The notes beneath the pieces are model-generated. The model searched no databases. It was given only the letters and a program-made list of their open reading frames with translations, and had not been told where the DNA came from. 33,264 nucleotides of DNA from Bacteroidetes bacterium SW_4_67_19. GTDB lineage: Bacteria; Bacteroidota; Rhodothermia; Rhodothermales; Salinibacteraceae. Position 1 is the stretch's first letter; every line of letters starts with the position of its first letter. Both the position numbers and the translations under genes were made by a program. Below are positions 16,230-24,600 of this stretch, piece by piece. Location: positions 1-33,264 of the forward strand of contig PXTX01000039.1 in the NCBI GenBank assembly GCA_003023275.1, read 5' to 3'.

Positions 16230-17018
16230 TTACGCTTCGGCCTCGCCCTCGTAGGCGAAGGTCTCTTGCACCGAGCGGTCCTGCTTGTGGACGACCAGCT
16301 CGCTGGGCGCGTGGCTCTTGGCGAACTCGCGCCCGCCCTCGATGGCTTCCTTCTTGGTACCGTAGACGCTGGTGGCGCGCTCGGCGCCCTCCTTGGTCAC
16401 GGCCCAGCCTTCTTCGTGCGGGCTGACGTGGTAGGCCGTCAGGTCCGTCGCCGCAATCTCGGCGCTCGCCGCGAGGCCGCCTTGCTGTTTTTCGAGCGTT
16501 GCGGCCACGCCGTCGAGCTTCTCCGCGAGGCGCTCGACCTTGTCGGCCAGGCTCTGCACCTCGCTTCGCGTGGGCACGTCCAGGCGCCCGAAGACGTTGC
16601 GGAACGCCCCATTGACGACCTGCTCGATAGCCGAGGCCGTGTCGGCAGCCTTGTCGCCGACCGTCTTCACGGCGTGGCGCTGCTGCTCGTCCAACTCGCG
16701 CGCCGTCTCGTTGATCTGGTCGCGCCCGCGTCGTTCGAGGTCACGGCCTCGGTCGACGAGGTCGTTATAGAACTCCGCTCCCTGCTCTTCGGCCGCCGAG
16801 AGCGCGCCGAGGCCCGCCAGCCACACGTCGCGCCCGGCGCGCGCGGCCTCTCCCGGTAGCGCCAGCGCGCGCGAGAGGGTGTGCCGCGTCTCATTGTAGA
16901 CGCCGGCGGCGATGCTCTCGGCTCCGGCCTCGGCCTGCCCGGCCCCGCCTTTCACCTGGTCGGCGCCTTCCTTGATTTCCTGTTGCCCTTTCGTGTTCTG
17001 GCCATCCGTCTTAGCCAT
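16230..17018 (-). CDS. Phasin-like granule protein fused to a DUF2188 domain
   Basis: 262 residues from ATG 17018. Residues about 45-175 carry the phasin (PHA granule-associated protein) pattern. DVWLAGLGALSAAEEQGAEF at 64-83 is the family core, followed by long amphipathic helices (RDLERRGRDQINETARELDEQQ) and a leucine-heptad segment (VQSLADKVERLAEKLDGV, 154-171). Residues about 196-255 read as DUF2188: YHVSPHEEGWAVTKEGAERATS and the basic KKEAIEGGREFAK helix. Phasins coat polyhydroxyalkanoate inclusions. DUF2188 is a small beta-beta-alpha module without known role. The N-terminal 40 residues are Gln/Gly/Ala-rich and probably disordered. A 13-bp inverted repeat (17,116-17,154) lies about 100 bp upstream. 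No PHA synthase is in the window. Confidence 0.8.
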   Translation of the reverse strand: MAKTDGQNTKGQQEIKEGADQVKGGAGQAEAGAESIAAGVYNETRHTLSRALALPGEAARAGRDVWLAGLGALSAAEEQGAEFYNDLVDRGRDLERRGRDQINETARELDEQQRHAVKTVGDKAADTASAIEQVVNGAFRNVFGRLDVPTRSEVQSLADKVERLAEKLDGVAATLEKQQGGLAASAEIAATDLTAYHVSPHEEGWAVTKEGAERATSVYGTKKEAIEGGREFAKSHAPSELVVHKQDRSVQETFAYEGEAEA

Positions 17019-17115
17019 GATGCGTCACCTCGAAACTGGTAGATGGAAGTAAATGGGGAAATGGAGTAGACCGCCGGCCCGCTATCTGCGACGACCATTT
17101 CCACATGCTTTTATA

Positions 17116-17154
17116 ACGCGCTGCGTCACGAGATCCCGCTATGATGCAGCGCGT
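17116..17154. promoter_or_regulatory. Long inverted repeat upstream of the phasin gene
   Basis: ACGCGCTGCGTCA (17,116-17,128) and TGATGCAGCGCGT (17,142-17,154) are 13-bp arms with one mismatch and a 13-bp spacer. On the minus strand the second arm runs into TATAAAAG, a -10-like sequence about 95 nt upstream of the phasin ATG. It could be the phasin operator or, being 36 bp past the lhgO stop, an attenuator/terminator without T-run. Confidence 0.5.
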
Positions 17155-17190
17155 CATCTTTTTGCTGCAGTTTCACAGCATTGTGCCGCG

Positions 17191-18381
17191 TCAAAACCGC
17201 TGCGCCAGCCGCTCGCCGATGTGCTCGCCGACCGAGAGCGCGGCGGTGGCCGCCGGGGAGGCGGCGTTGAGCACGTTCACCACGCGCTCCGTCTCGGTGA
17301 TGAGAAAGTCGTCGACCAGTTCGCCGCTTCGGGTGAGCGCTTGCGCTCGCACGCCTGAGGCGGCCGGCCGCAGATCGCTGCGCTCGATCTCGGGGATGAG
17401 GTGGCGCAGCGCGCGCAGGTAGTAGCGCGTGGAGAGCGACTGGACGATCTCGAGGAGGCCCTTCTTCCAGTGGCGCGCGGCCAGGCGCCAGAAGCCGGGA
17501 AACGACAGGATCTCGGCCAGTTCGCGCCCGTGCACGTCGCCGAAGCGGTAGCCCTCGCGCGCAAAGGCCAGCACCGCGCTGGGGCCGCACTCCACGCCGC
17601 CCGCGACCGTCTTGGTGAAGTGCACGCCGAGGAACGGAAACGCCGGATCGGGCACCGGGTAGATCAGGCCGTTGCAGAGGCGGCGCGCCTCGGGCGTCAG
17701 CTCGTAGTATTCGCCGCGAAAGGGGACGACCTGCACGCTCGGGGCGGCGCCGCTCATCTCGGCGAGGCGGTCGGCGTAGAGGCCGCCGCAGTTGACGACG
17801 TGCTCGGCCTCGACCGGGCCGCGTTCGGTCTGGAGGACGACGCCGCTGGAGGAGCGCACGTCCATCCCGGTGACGCCGGCGGAGGTGCGCACGTCGTGGC
17901 CGCGTTCGCGCACGGCGTCGGCCAGCGCCTCGGCCATGCCGGTGTAGTCGACGATGCCGGCGTTCGGCACGCGCAGCGCCTCGACGCCGCGCACGTGCGG
18001 CTCGATCTCGGCGAGACGCTCCGGCCCGATGCGTTCGCAGTCGATCTCGTTGGCGCGGCCCTTGCGCTCGATTTCGCGCAGGCCGGGGCGTTCGTGCTCG
18101 TTGGCGGCGACGATCACTTTGCCGCACATCTCGTAATCGACGTCGCGATCGGCGCAGAAGCGCTGGAGGCGGCGCTTGCCTTCGCGGCAGTTCTTGGCCT
18201 TGAGCGAGCCGGGCGTGTAGTAGATGCCGGAGTGGATGACGCCGCTGTTGTGCCCGGTCTGGTGTGCGGCCACGCGGTCTTCCTTTTCCAGAACGACGAC
18301 GGACTGCTCGGGGTGGTTTTTCGACAGGTGGTAAGCGGTCGCCAGCCCGACGATGCCGCCGCCGATGATGGCTGTGTCCAT
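17191..18381 (-). CDS. lhgO: L-2-hydroxyglutarate oxidase (FAD-dependent)
   Basis: 396 residues from ATG 18381. The start (MDTAIIGGGIVGLATAYHL) is the GxGxxG dinucleotide-binding strand, followed by the DAO-family VVVLEKEDRVAAHQTGHNSGVIHSGIYY block (residues about 27-54), which is diagnostic for LhgO/L2HGDH. Also visible are PGSLKAKNC, PNAGIVDYTGMAEALA, VNCGGLYADRLA, VPFRGEYYEL and the C-terminal GVRAQALTRSGELVDDFLI ... VLNAASPAATAALSVGE block. The enzyme oxidises L-2-hydroxyglutarate to 2-oxoglutarate, passing electrons to the quinone pool. It is flanked by the phasin gene and a damaged capA on the same strand. Its 5' leader contains two copies of GGTGTTGTGGTGC (complement strand reading; 18,387 and 18,411). 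Confidence 0.93.
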   Translation of the reverse strand: MDTAIIGGGIVGLATAYHLSKNHPEQSVVVLEKEDRVAAHQTGHNSGVIHSGIYYTPGSLKAKNCREGKRRLQRFCADRDVDYEMCGKVIVAANEHERPGLREIERKGRANEIDCERIGPERLAEIEPHVRGVEALRVPNAGIVDYTGMAEALADAVRERGHDVRTSAGVTGMDVRSSSGVVLQTERGPVEAEHVVNCGGLYADRLAEMSGAAPSVQVVPFRGEYYELTPEARRLCNGLIYPVPDPAFPFLGVHFTKTVAGGVECGPSAVLAFAREGYRFGDVHGRELAEILSFPGFWRLAARHWKKGLLEIVQSLSTRYYLRALRHLIPEIERSDLRPAASGVRAQALTRSGELVDDFLITETERVVNVLNAASPAATAALSVGEHIGERLAQRF

Positions 18382-18386
18382 TTGTT

Positions 18387-18423
18387 GGTGTTGTGGTGCT
18401 TCGGTGCTGGGGTGTTGTGGTGC
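18387..18423. repeat. 13-bp direct repeat in the lhgO leader
   Basis: GGTGTTGTGGTGC is present at 18,387-18,399 and 18,411-18,423, only 5 bp upstream of the lhgO start on the minus strand. On the transcript this is a CA-rich, unstructured leader. It probably reflects simple-sequence drift rather than a protein site. Confidence 0.6.
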
Positions 18424-18506
18424 GTGGAGGGATGGAGAAAACGTATCGTCAGGGTGAAAGCGGCCGTTGTTACGACGTAGGCGCGACACGTCGCGCCCTC
18501 GTTGCG

Positions 18507-19567
18507 TCACTGCGCTGCGCCGACCGCCGGGCGCGACGGCAGCGCCGGGGCGTCCAGCGCGGGGACCGTCGGCGGGAGCGGCGGGAGGGGGCGCACGGCC
18601 CGGCGGCTAAACAGGCGCCCGCCCGGCAAGATCGTGAATGGGCCGCCGGGGAAGTCCGCCCGCGAGAGGCGGCGCACGAGGCGGACGGCCTCGCCCCGGC
18701 GGTCGGGGACGGGCACGCCTTCGCCGAGCTGGCGCGTGGGCAGGAGGCGCCCACCGAGGAAACGGCCCGCCGGTCCCAGCTCCGCCTCCAGCACCATCCC
18801 CAGCCCCAGCGGACCGCTCAGGTTGAAGCGTCCATAGGTGGCGAAGTTGCCCAGCGAGTAGGCCACCAGGCGGCCGCGGTAGATCTCCATCCCGCGCGGC
18901 ACGTGCGGCCCGTGGCCCAGCACGAGATCCGCCCCGGCGTCGACGACGCGGCGGGCGTCACGTCGACGGTGCGCGCGAGCGAGTCCACGAGGGCCGCCGC
19001 CGCGTCGTGGTCGTTGAGGTAGTTGCCGCTGCGGGCGGTGTGGAAGGCGACCAGCCCGACGCGCCGCCCCCCGGCTTCGAGCGTGGCCGTCGTGCCCGGC
19101 GGCCCCGACCAGGCGATGCCGTGCTCTTCGAGCGTGCGGATGGTCTGGCGCTGGCCCTCCCGGCCGAAGTCGACGGCGTGGTTGTTGGCGAGCGAGACCA
19201 CGTCGACGCCGGCGCCCGAGAGGAAGCGCGCGTAGCGCGGCGGCGTGCGAAAGGCGTAGCAGTTTTCGCCGGGGTCGCATTTGCCTGTGGACGTGGTGCG
19301 GTCGGCGATGGGGCCTTCGAGGTTGACGAACGTCAGGTCGGCGTTCTGCAAAAGCGGCGCGACGGCGGAAAGGATGTTCGCGGCGCTGTCCGGCGGCAGG
19401 TGCTTCTGGGAGGGAAAGTCGGTGCCCAGCATCACGTCGCCGGCGGCGCGGATGCGCAGCGCGGCCGGTTCGCCAGCGCCTTGCTGCTGGGCGTGGGCTA
19501 GGGCGACAGCCATCGCCAGCACCAGCAGGAACGTGGGCGCGACGACGGAGGCGAAGCGACGCAGCAT
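18507..19567 (-). pseudogene. CapA-family (poly-gamma-glutamate/metallophosphatase-fold) gene with deletion and frameshift
   Basis: The first frame starts at ATG 19567 with a signal peptide (APTFLLVLAMAVALAHAQ). It shows the CapA metal motifs AAGDVMLGTDF, FVNLEGPI and SLANNHAVDFG, continues through LVAFHTARSGNYLND and SLARTVDV, then turns into unrelated sequence and stops at 18,818. The homology resumes in another frame: VVDAGADLVLGHGPHVPRG, YRGRLVAYSLGNFATYGRF and on to a stop at 18,507. The switch lies near 18,940-18,970. The family segment with the VSFH-GG motif, expected between the two parts, is absent. The lesion is therefore a deletion not divisible by three rather than a single-base error. 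Short GTCGACG repeats flank the joint and could have mediated it. Confidence 0.8.
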
Positions 19568-19742
19568 GGCAAGCGTGCGAACGAAATGAAGGGGAGAAGG
19601 GTAAATAGCGAATGGGAGATCGTTTTTTGGCGTCATCGCCCTGCAGATCGAGCGCCCGCTGTCTGCAGTCCGCCGTCCATCTTCTCAATTTCGGCGACAC
19701 GCCCTCCCTTCTGCAAGCCGGTGCTTTTTCTCCGTTCGTTTC

Positions 19743-20822
19743 ATGCGCCGTTTTTCGCACACCGTGTGGCTCGCCGCCGGGGGGCTCCTGCTGGCGGTCG
19801 GGTGTGCCGGCGACGCGCCCCCTGCTGAAAAAGCCTCGCATACGCAGGCCGCGTCGCCGCCCGAGGCGGAGCAGCGCATCCGGGCCGTCACGCTCGATGC
19901 GGTCGACCGGCCCGCCGACTCGACGTTGCGCGCCCTCGCCGCCCTCGGCGCCACGCACCTGACGCTCGTCTCCTTCGGCTTTCAGCCCGCCGCCGGCGTG
20001 CCGCGCATCCGAATGCACACCGGCAGCGACGATGACGACGGCTGGTACAGCGAAACCGACGCCGGCATTCGCGCGCTGGCGCGCCGCGCCGATTCGCTGG
20101 GGATGGGCCTCGTCCTCAAGCCGCACGTGTGGGTGGGCCGCGAGGGACAGTCGCGCCAGAAAATCGCCTTCGACGACGAAGCGAACTGGCAACGCTGGCA
20201 AAAGCAGTACCGCCGCTTCCTGTTGCACTACGCGCGCCTGGCCGAGGAGGTCGGCGCGGACCTGCTGGTCGTCGGCACCGAACTGGCGGGCGCCAGCAGG
20301 GCGCGCTCCGGCTTCTGGCGAGGACTGATCGCAGAGGTGCGCGCCGTGTATTCCGGCAAGCTCACCTACGCGGCCAACTGGCACGACGAGTATGCCACTG
20401 TGCCCTTCTGGGACGCGCTCGACTACGTCGGCGTGCAGGGCTACTTCCCGCTCTCGGAAGCGGACCGCCCCTCGGCGAAAACCCTGCGCGCCGGCTGGGG
20501 GCCGCACGTCCAGTCGCTGCGCCGCGTGAGCGCCGAGGCGGGCAGGCCGCTTTTTTTCACCGAACTGGGCTACCGGAGCGCCCGCGACGCCGCGCGGCAG
20601 CCGTGGCACTGGCCCGCCGAGGGCGACCCGCCCGCGCCCCAACTCCAGGCGCGGCTCTTCGAGACGTTTTTCCAGACCGTGTGGCCGAAGCCCTGGGTCG
20701 CCGGCGTGGCGGTGTGGAAGTGGCCCGCCGCCCCCGAGCACCGCCGCCAGGCGGGCTTCATGCCGCGCGGCCCGGCGGTCGAGGCGATCCGGCGTGGATT
20801 TGAGGAAGACGTTTCGACGTGA
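19743..20822 (+). CDS. GH113-like TIM-barrel lipoprotein (putative beta-mannanase-type glycoside hydrolase)
   Basis: 359 residues from ATG 19743. The lipobox ends at Cys21 (LLLAVGCAG), so the protein should be surface- or periplasm-anchored. The fold follows the GH113/GTA-TIM-barrel pattern: a first strand VTLDA, LVSFGFQP, LKPHVWVG, then LLVVGTEL with Glu180 in the acid/base position. YVGVQGYFPL and PLFFTELGYRS follow, with Glu274 as probable nucleophile, and VAVWKWP near the C-terminus. GH113 enzymes hydrolyse beta-mannans; some barrel relatives act on other glycans, so the substrate is not certain. The gene is divergent from the capA pseudogene and convergent with the coiled-coil gene, ending 12 bp from it. 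Confidence 0.82.
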   Translation: MRRFSHTVWLAAGGLLLAVGCAGDAPPAEKASHTQAASPPEAEQRIRAVTLDAVDRPADSTLRALAALGATHLTLVSFGFQPAAGVPRIRMHTGSDDDDGWYSETDAGIRALARRADSLGMGLVLKPHVWVGREGQSRQKIAFDDEANWQRWQKQYRRFLLHYARLAEEVGADLLVVGTELAGASRARSGFWRGLIAEVRAVYSGKLTYAANWHDEYATVPFWDALDYVGVQGYFPLSEADRPSAKTLRAGWGPHVQSLRRVSAEAGRPLFFTELGYRSARDAARQPWHWPAEGDPPAPQLQARLFETFFQTVWPKPWVAGVAVWKWPAAPEHRRQAGFMPRGPAVEAIRRGFEEDVST

Positions 20823-20834
20823 CGCGCGCGAGCC

Positions 20835-20963
20835 TCACCCCCCGCCGAACGGCGCAATCGCCAGCAACACCGTCACGATGGTGCCGAACAGCGCAATCGT
20901 GCCGACCGTCCATCGCGTCTGCACGCGCATCTGCTCATGCAGGCGGTCGAAGCGCTCGTTCAT
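20835..20963 (-). CDS. Small membrane-anchor ORF, second half of a split coiled-coil protein
   Basis: ATG 20963, just one base after the TAA of the upstream ORF (TAAGATG), encodes 42 residues: MNERFDRLHEQ heptad-like helix, then one membrane span (TVGTIALFGTIVTVLLAIAPF). The helix continues the heptad pattern of the preceding ORF in a different frame. It could be translated by coupling, or the two ORFs may be one gene broken by a frameshift in a repeated DQRLDKM segment. Confidence 0.55.
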   Translation of the reverse strand: MNERFDRLHEQMRVQTRWTVGTIALFGTIVTVLLAIAPFGGG

Positions 20964-20964
20964 C

Positions 20965-21246
20965 TTATCGAGGCGCTGGTCTCATTTTGTCGAGGCGCTG
21001 GTCGAACTGTGCGCTCTGCTGGTCGAGGCGCTGGTTGATCTGGTCGAAGCGCGTCTCGAAACGGTCGAGCCGGTCGTCGATGCCGGCGACCTCGTTTTCG
21101 AGCACGTCGAGGCGCGAGAGGACCTCGCGGAAGTCGTCGCGGTGGACGGCGCGCTCCCGGATGCGGTCGTCGAGCCAGCCGGCGAAGTCGTCGGCGGCCT
21201 GCTCGCCCCAGGACTCGCGCACGCTGCGGGGAAGCGTCGAGGGCAT
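20965..21246 (-). CDS. Coiled-coil protein, frame broken before its membrane anchor
   Basis: ATG 21246 gives 93 residues: a helical start (SWGEQAADDFAGWLDDRIRE), then strict heptads (LSRLDVLENEVAGIDDRLDR, FETRFDQINQRLDQQSAQFD), ending QRLDKM-RPAPR and TAA. At about 20,982 the DNA repeats GACCAGCGCCTCGA, and reading DQRLDKM again in the shifted frame leads to a further helix and a transmembrane segment (20,835-20,963). The intact form would be a tail-anchored coiled-coil of about 140 residues, a common small-protein layout in bacteria. Function is unknown. Confidence 0.6.
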   Translation of the reverse strand: MPSTLPRSVRESWGEQAADDFAGWLDDRIRERAVHRDDFREVLSRLDVLENEVAGIDDRLDRFETRFDQINQRLDQQSAQFDQRLDKMRPAPR

Positions 21247-21619
21247 GGTGGTGAGCGACGCAATGGGCAAAACAAAGACACGATGCTCTACCCTGCGCCG
21301 CGCGGATCGGTTCCGTCGGGGGGAGCGGCATTCGGCCGAATTGAAAGCGGACGCTGAAAACGCATTCGGGCGTCGGCGCTTTCGGAATGGCACTGCCAGT
21401 AGATCATTTATCGAAGCGGTGCGGTCTGGCTTCATCACGCGCCCCGACCGGAGGGAGGGGCCGACAGGTCATCCCCTCGCGGGGGAATGCCGATATGCAA
21501 CTGCGCGCGCGTTCCTTTCGAGCCCGCCGCACGCGCCGCTGACGCCTGTTTTGACGCCCGCGGCGTGTTGTATCTGTTATTGTTCCATCCGAGGGCCTCC
21601 ATGTGTCAGGTCCTTTCGC
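21247..21619. other. Intergenic region upstream of smc containing repeat pieces
   Basis: About 370 bp without a supported gene. It contains the inverted 49-bp repeat core (21,439-21,487) and otherwise no motif I recognise. The smc frame is open across it, and ATG 21,263 lies in that frame, but the encoded residues (Cys/Arg-rich) do not resemble any SMC N-terminus. Confidence 0.5.
21439..21487 (-). repeat. GC-rich interspersed repeat, 49-bp core, inverted copy
   Basis: Identical at all 49 positions to 1,049-1,097 in reverse complement. Here it is not joined to the AAGAGTACTT module on the near side: after GGGGGAA the sequences diverge, which sets the boundary. Confidence 0.85.
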
Positions 21620-24600
21620 GTGTTGCGTGATGCGTGTTGCACCCCAAGAGTACTTCCCCCGCGAGCCGAGCCGACGACCCTCGATTTCGCTCCCGGCATC
21701 ACCGCCATCGTTGGCCCCAACGGCTGCGGCAAATCCAACATCGTCGACGCCGTGCGCTGGGCCATCGGCGAGCAGCGGCCCACCGCGCTGCGCTCCGAGA
21801 CGATGGACGACGTCATCTTCAACGGCACCTCCGAGCGCAAACCGCTCGGCATGGCCGAGGTCGAACTGACGGTGGAGAACAACCGCGGCGTCCTGCCCAC
21901 CGAGTACAGCGAGGTCGCGCTGGGGCGTCGCCTCTTCCAGGACGGCACCAGCGAATACCTGCTCAACCAGACGGAATGCCGCCTGAAGGACATCCGCGAC
22001 CTCTTCATGGACACCGGCATGGGGGCGGACGCCTACTCCGTCATCGAGCGGGGCATGATCGACGACATCCTTTCGGACAACACCGAGGAGCGGCGTCGCC
22101 TCTTCGAGGAAGCCGCCGGCATCACCCGCTACAAGCGCCGTCGCCGCCAGGCGCTCCGCAAGCTCGACAACACGCAGCAGGACCTCGACCGCGTGCGCGA
22201 CCTCACCGGCGAGGTCAAAAAGAAAGTGCGCCGTCTGAAGCGCCAGGCCGAGCGCGCCGAACAGCACCGCGAGCTTTCGACCGAGCTGCACCGCAAGGAG
22301 CGCGCCCTGGCGGAGGCGGAGTACGTGCGCCTCGCCGAGCGCCGCGACGTGCTGGCCTCCGAGGTGGAGGCGCTCGAGGAGCGGGCCGAGGCGCTGGGGG
22401 CGGAGCAGTCCGAGGCCGAAGAGCGCCTCGAAACCTTGCGCGAGACGCTGGCCGAGCGTGAAAGCGGGCTGGGCGACGAACGCGAAGCGCTCGACGCCGC
22501 GCGCGACCGCGTGCGCCGCCTCGAAGGGGAGCAGCGTCTGGCAAGCGAACGCCTCGAACAGGCCCGCCGCGACCGCAAGCGCCTGCGCCGCGAGGCCGAG
22601 CGCGACGCCGACCGCCGCGACGATCTCCAGCAAAAACAGGAGCGTCTGGAAAACGAACTCGAAGCCGCCGTCCCCGAGCGCGACGAGGCCGAAGCGGACC
22701 TCGAAGCGGCCAAGGAGAAGCGCCAGTCGGCCCGCGCCGCCGCCGAGGACAAGCGCGAGGCGGTGCGCGAGCTTCGCCAAGAAGAGGAGGAGCTGAGCGA
22801 GCGCCGCGCCGAGGAGCGCAGCCGCCGCGACCGCCGCACCAGCCGCCTCGAAACGCTCGAAGACGAACAGCGCCGCGCCTACGAACGCCTCGACCGGCTC
22901 GACGAGCGCGCTGACCAACTCGACGAGCGCGTCGCCGAGGCCGAGTCTTCTCAGGAAAAAGCCGCCGCCGAGGTCGAAGACGCCCGGAAGGCCCTCCGCT
23001 CCGCCGAGGCGGACCACACCGAGCGCGAAGCGGCCCTTGACGACGCCACCGAGGCGCTCGAAGACCTGCGCCGCCGCCGCGAGGCCGCCCGCGCCGAGGT
23101 GGATCTGCTCGAAAGCCTCGTTTCCAGCTACGACGAGCACTCCGGCGCCGTGCAGTTTCTGGCCGAAGAAGGCCTCACGGGCGAGCAAGCGGCGGAGGAC
23201 TTCCGCACCGTCGCCGACGTGCTGGCCGCCGGCGAGGAGCACCGCGCCGCCCTGGCCGCTGCCTTGGGCGAATGGGCCGCCTGCCCGGTCGCAGCCACGC
23301 GCGCCGAGGCCCGCCGTGCCGTCGCCCGCCTGCGCGAGCACGGCAAGGGGCAGGCCACCGTCGTCGTCCTCGACCGCCTCCAGAACGGCACGCCCTCAAA
23401 CGGCCCCGCCGCCGGTGCGCCTTCCGGCGCGCAGCCGCTCCGCCCCGTCGTGCGCCCGCTCGCCGAGACGTATGCCCCGCTCGCCGACGCGCTGCTCGCG
23501 GGCGTCTTTCTGGCCGACTCGCTCGACGAGGCCGAGCGTCTGTCCGACGAGCACGGGCCGCCGGCGCGCTTCGTGACGCCCGGCGGCGAATGGGCGGGCG
23601 GCCCCGGCCTCCTCCACGGCGGCAGCGAGAGCGAAGGCGGCTCCGCCGCCGCCTCGCGCCTGGGGCATCGTGAGCAGCTCGAGGAGCGCCGCCGCGAGCT
23701 GGACGAGTTGACCGGCCAGATCGAGGCGCAGGAGGCGCGCGTCCGCGAGGCACAGGAGGCGCTCGACGAGGTCCCGCTCCAGCGCCGACGGGAGGCGCTG
23801 CGCCAGGCCGAAGGGCGCCAGGCCGAAGCCGCCGAAGAGGCGCGTCGCCTCGCCCACGAGCGCGAGACGCTCGACACGCAGCAGTCCGAAACCGCCGACC
23901 GCCTCGACGCCCTCGAAGACGAACTCGACGAAGGCCGCACCGCGCTGGAACGCCTCCGGGCCGACGCCGAGACGACCGAGGAGCGCCGCCAGGCCTTGAG
24001 CGAAGAGCGCGAGGCCGCCGAGGAAGCGCTCGAAGAGGCCGAGGCCGACGCCCGCGCGGCGCAGGAGCGCTTCGGCGAGGCGCGCGTCGCGGCCGTCGAG
24101 GCGCGCAGCCGCTGCGAGTCGCTTCAGCAGAGCCGCCGGCAGGCCGCCGAGCGCCTCGAGGAGATCGAAGAGCGCCAGGAGGAACGCACCGAAGAACAGG
24201 CCGATCTGGAAGATACCATAGAAGAGGCCGAAGCGCAGCAGGCCACCCTCCAGGACGACATCGAAGACGCCCGCGCCGACCGCGTCCGCCGCTCCGATGC
24301 GCTCGAAGACGCGCGCGAGACGTTCGAGGAGGTCAAAAGCGCTGCCTCCGAGGCCGAAAACGAGTTGCGCGAGTTGCGCCAGAAGCGTGAAGACGTGATG
24401 CGCCGCGAGAGCGAGCAGAGCGTGCGCCTCGCCGAGGTGAAAACGCGCCTGGGCGACCTCGTCGAGAGCACCGCCGAGGACTTCGACGGCCTGCACCTGC
24501 CCGACGTCGCGGACGAACCCGCCGACGACTTCGACGAAGACGCCACGCGCGAGGAAGTCAAAACATTGCGCAAGAAGCTGCGCAAGCTGGGCGACGTGAA

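Noticed and set aside
18507-20741. 744-codon minus-strand frame spanning capA and the GH113-like gene
   Set aside because: Only its last part (after the capA frameshift) carries homology; the rest is antisense of the GH113-like gene and out-of-frame capA.
20819-21619. Extension of smc upstream to the first in-frame start
   Set aside because: The sequence is antisense to the coiled-coil gene and then repeat/intergenic DNA; it bears no SMC features.
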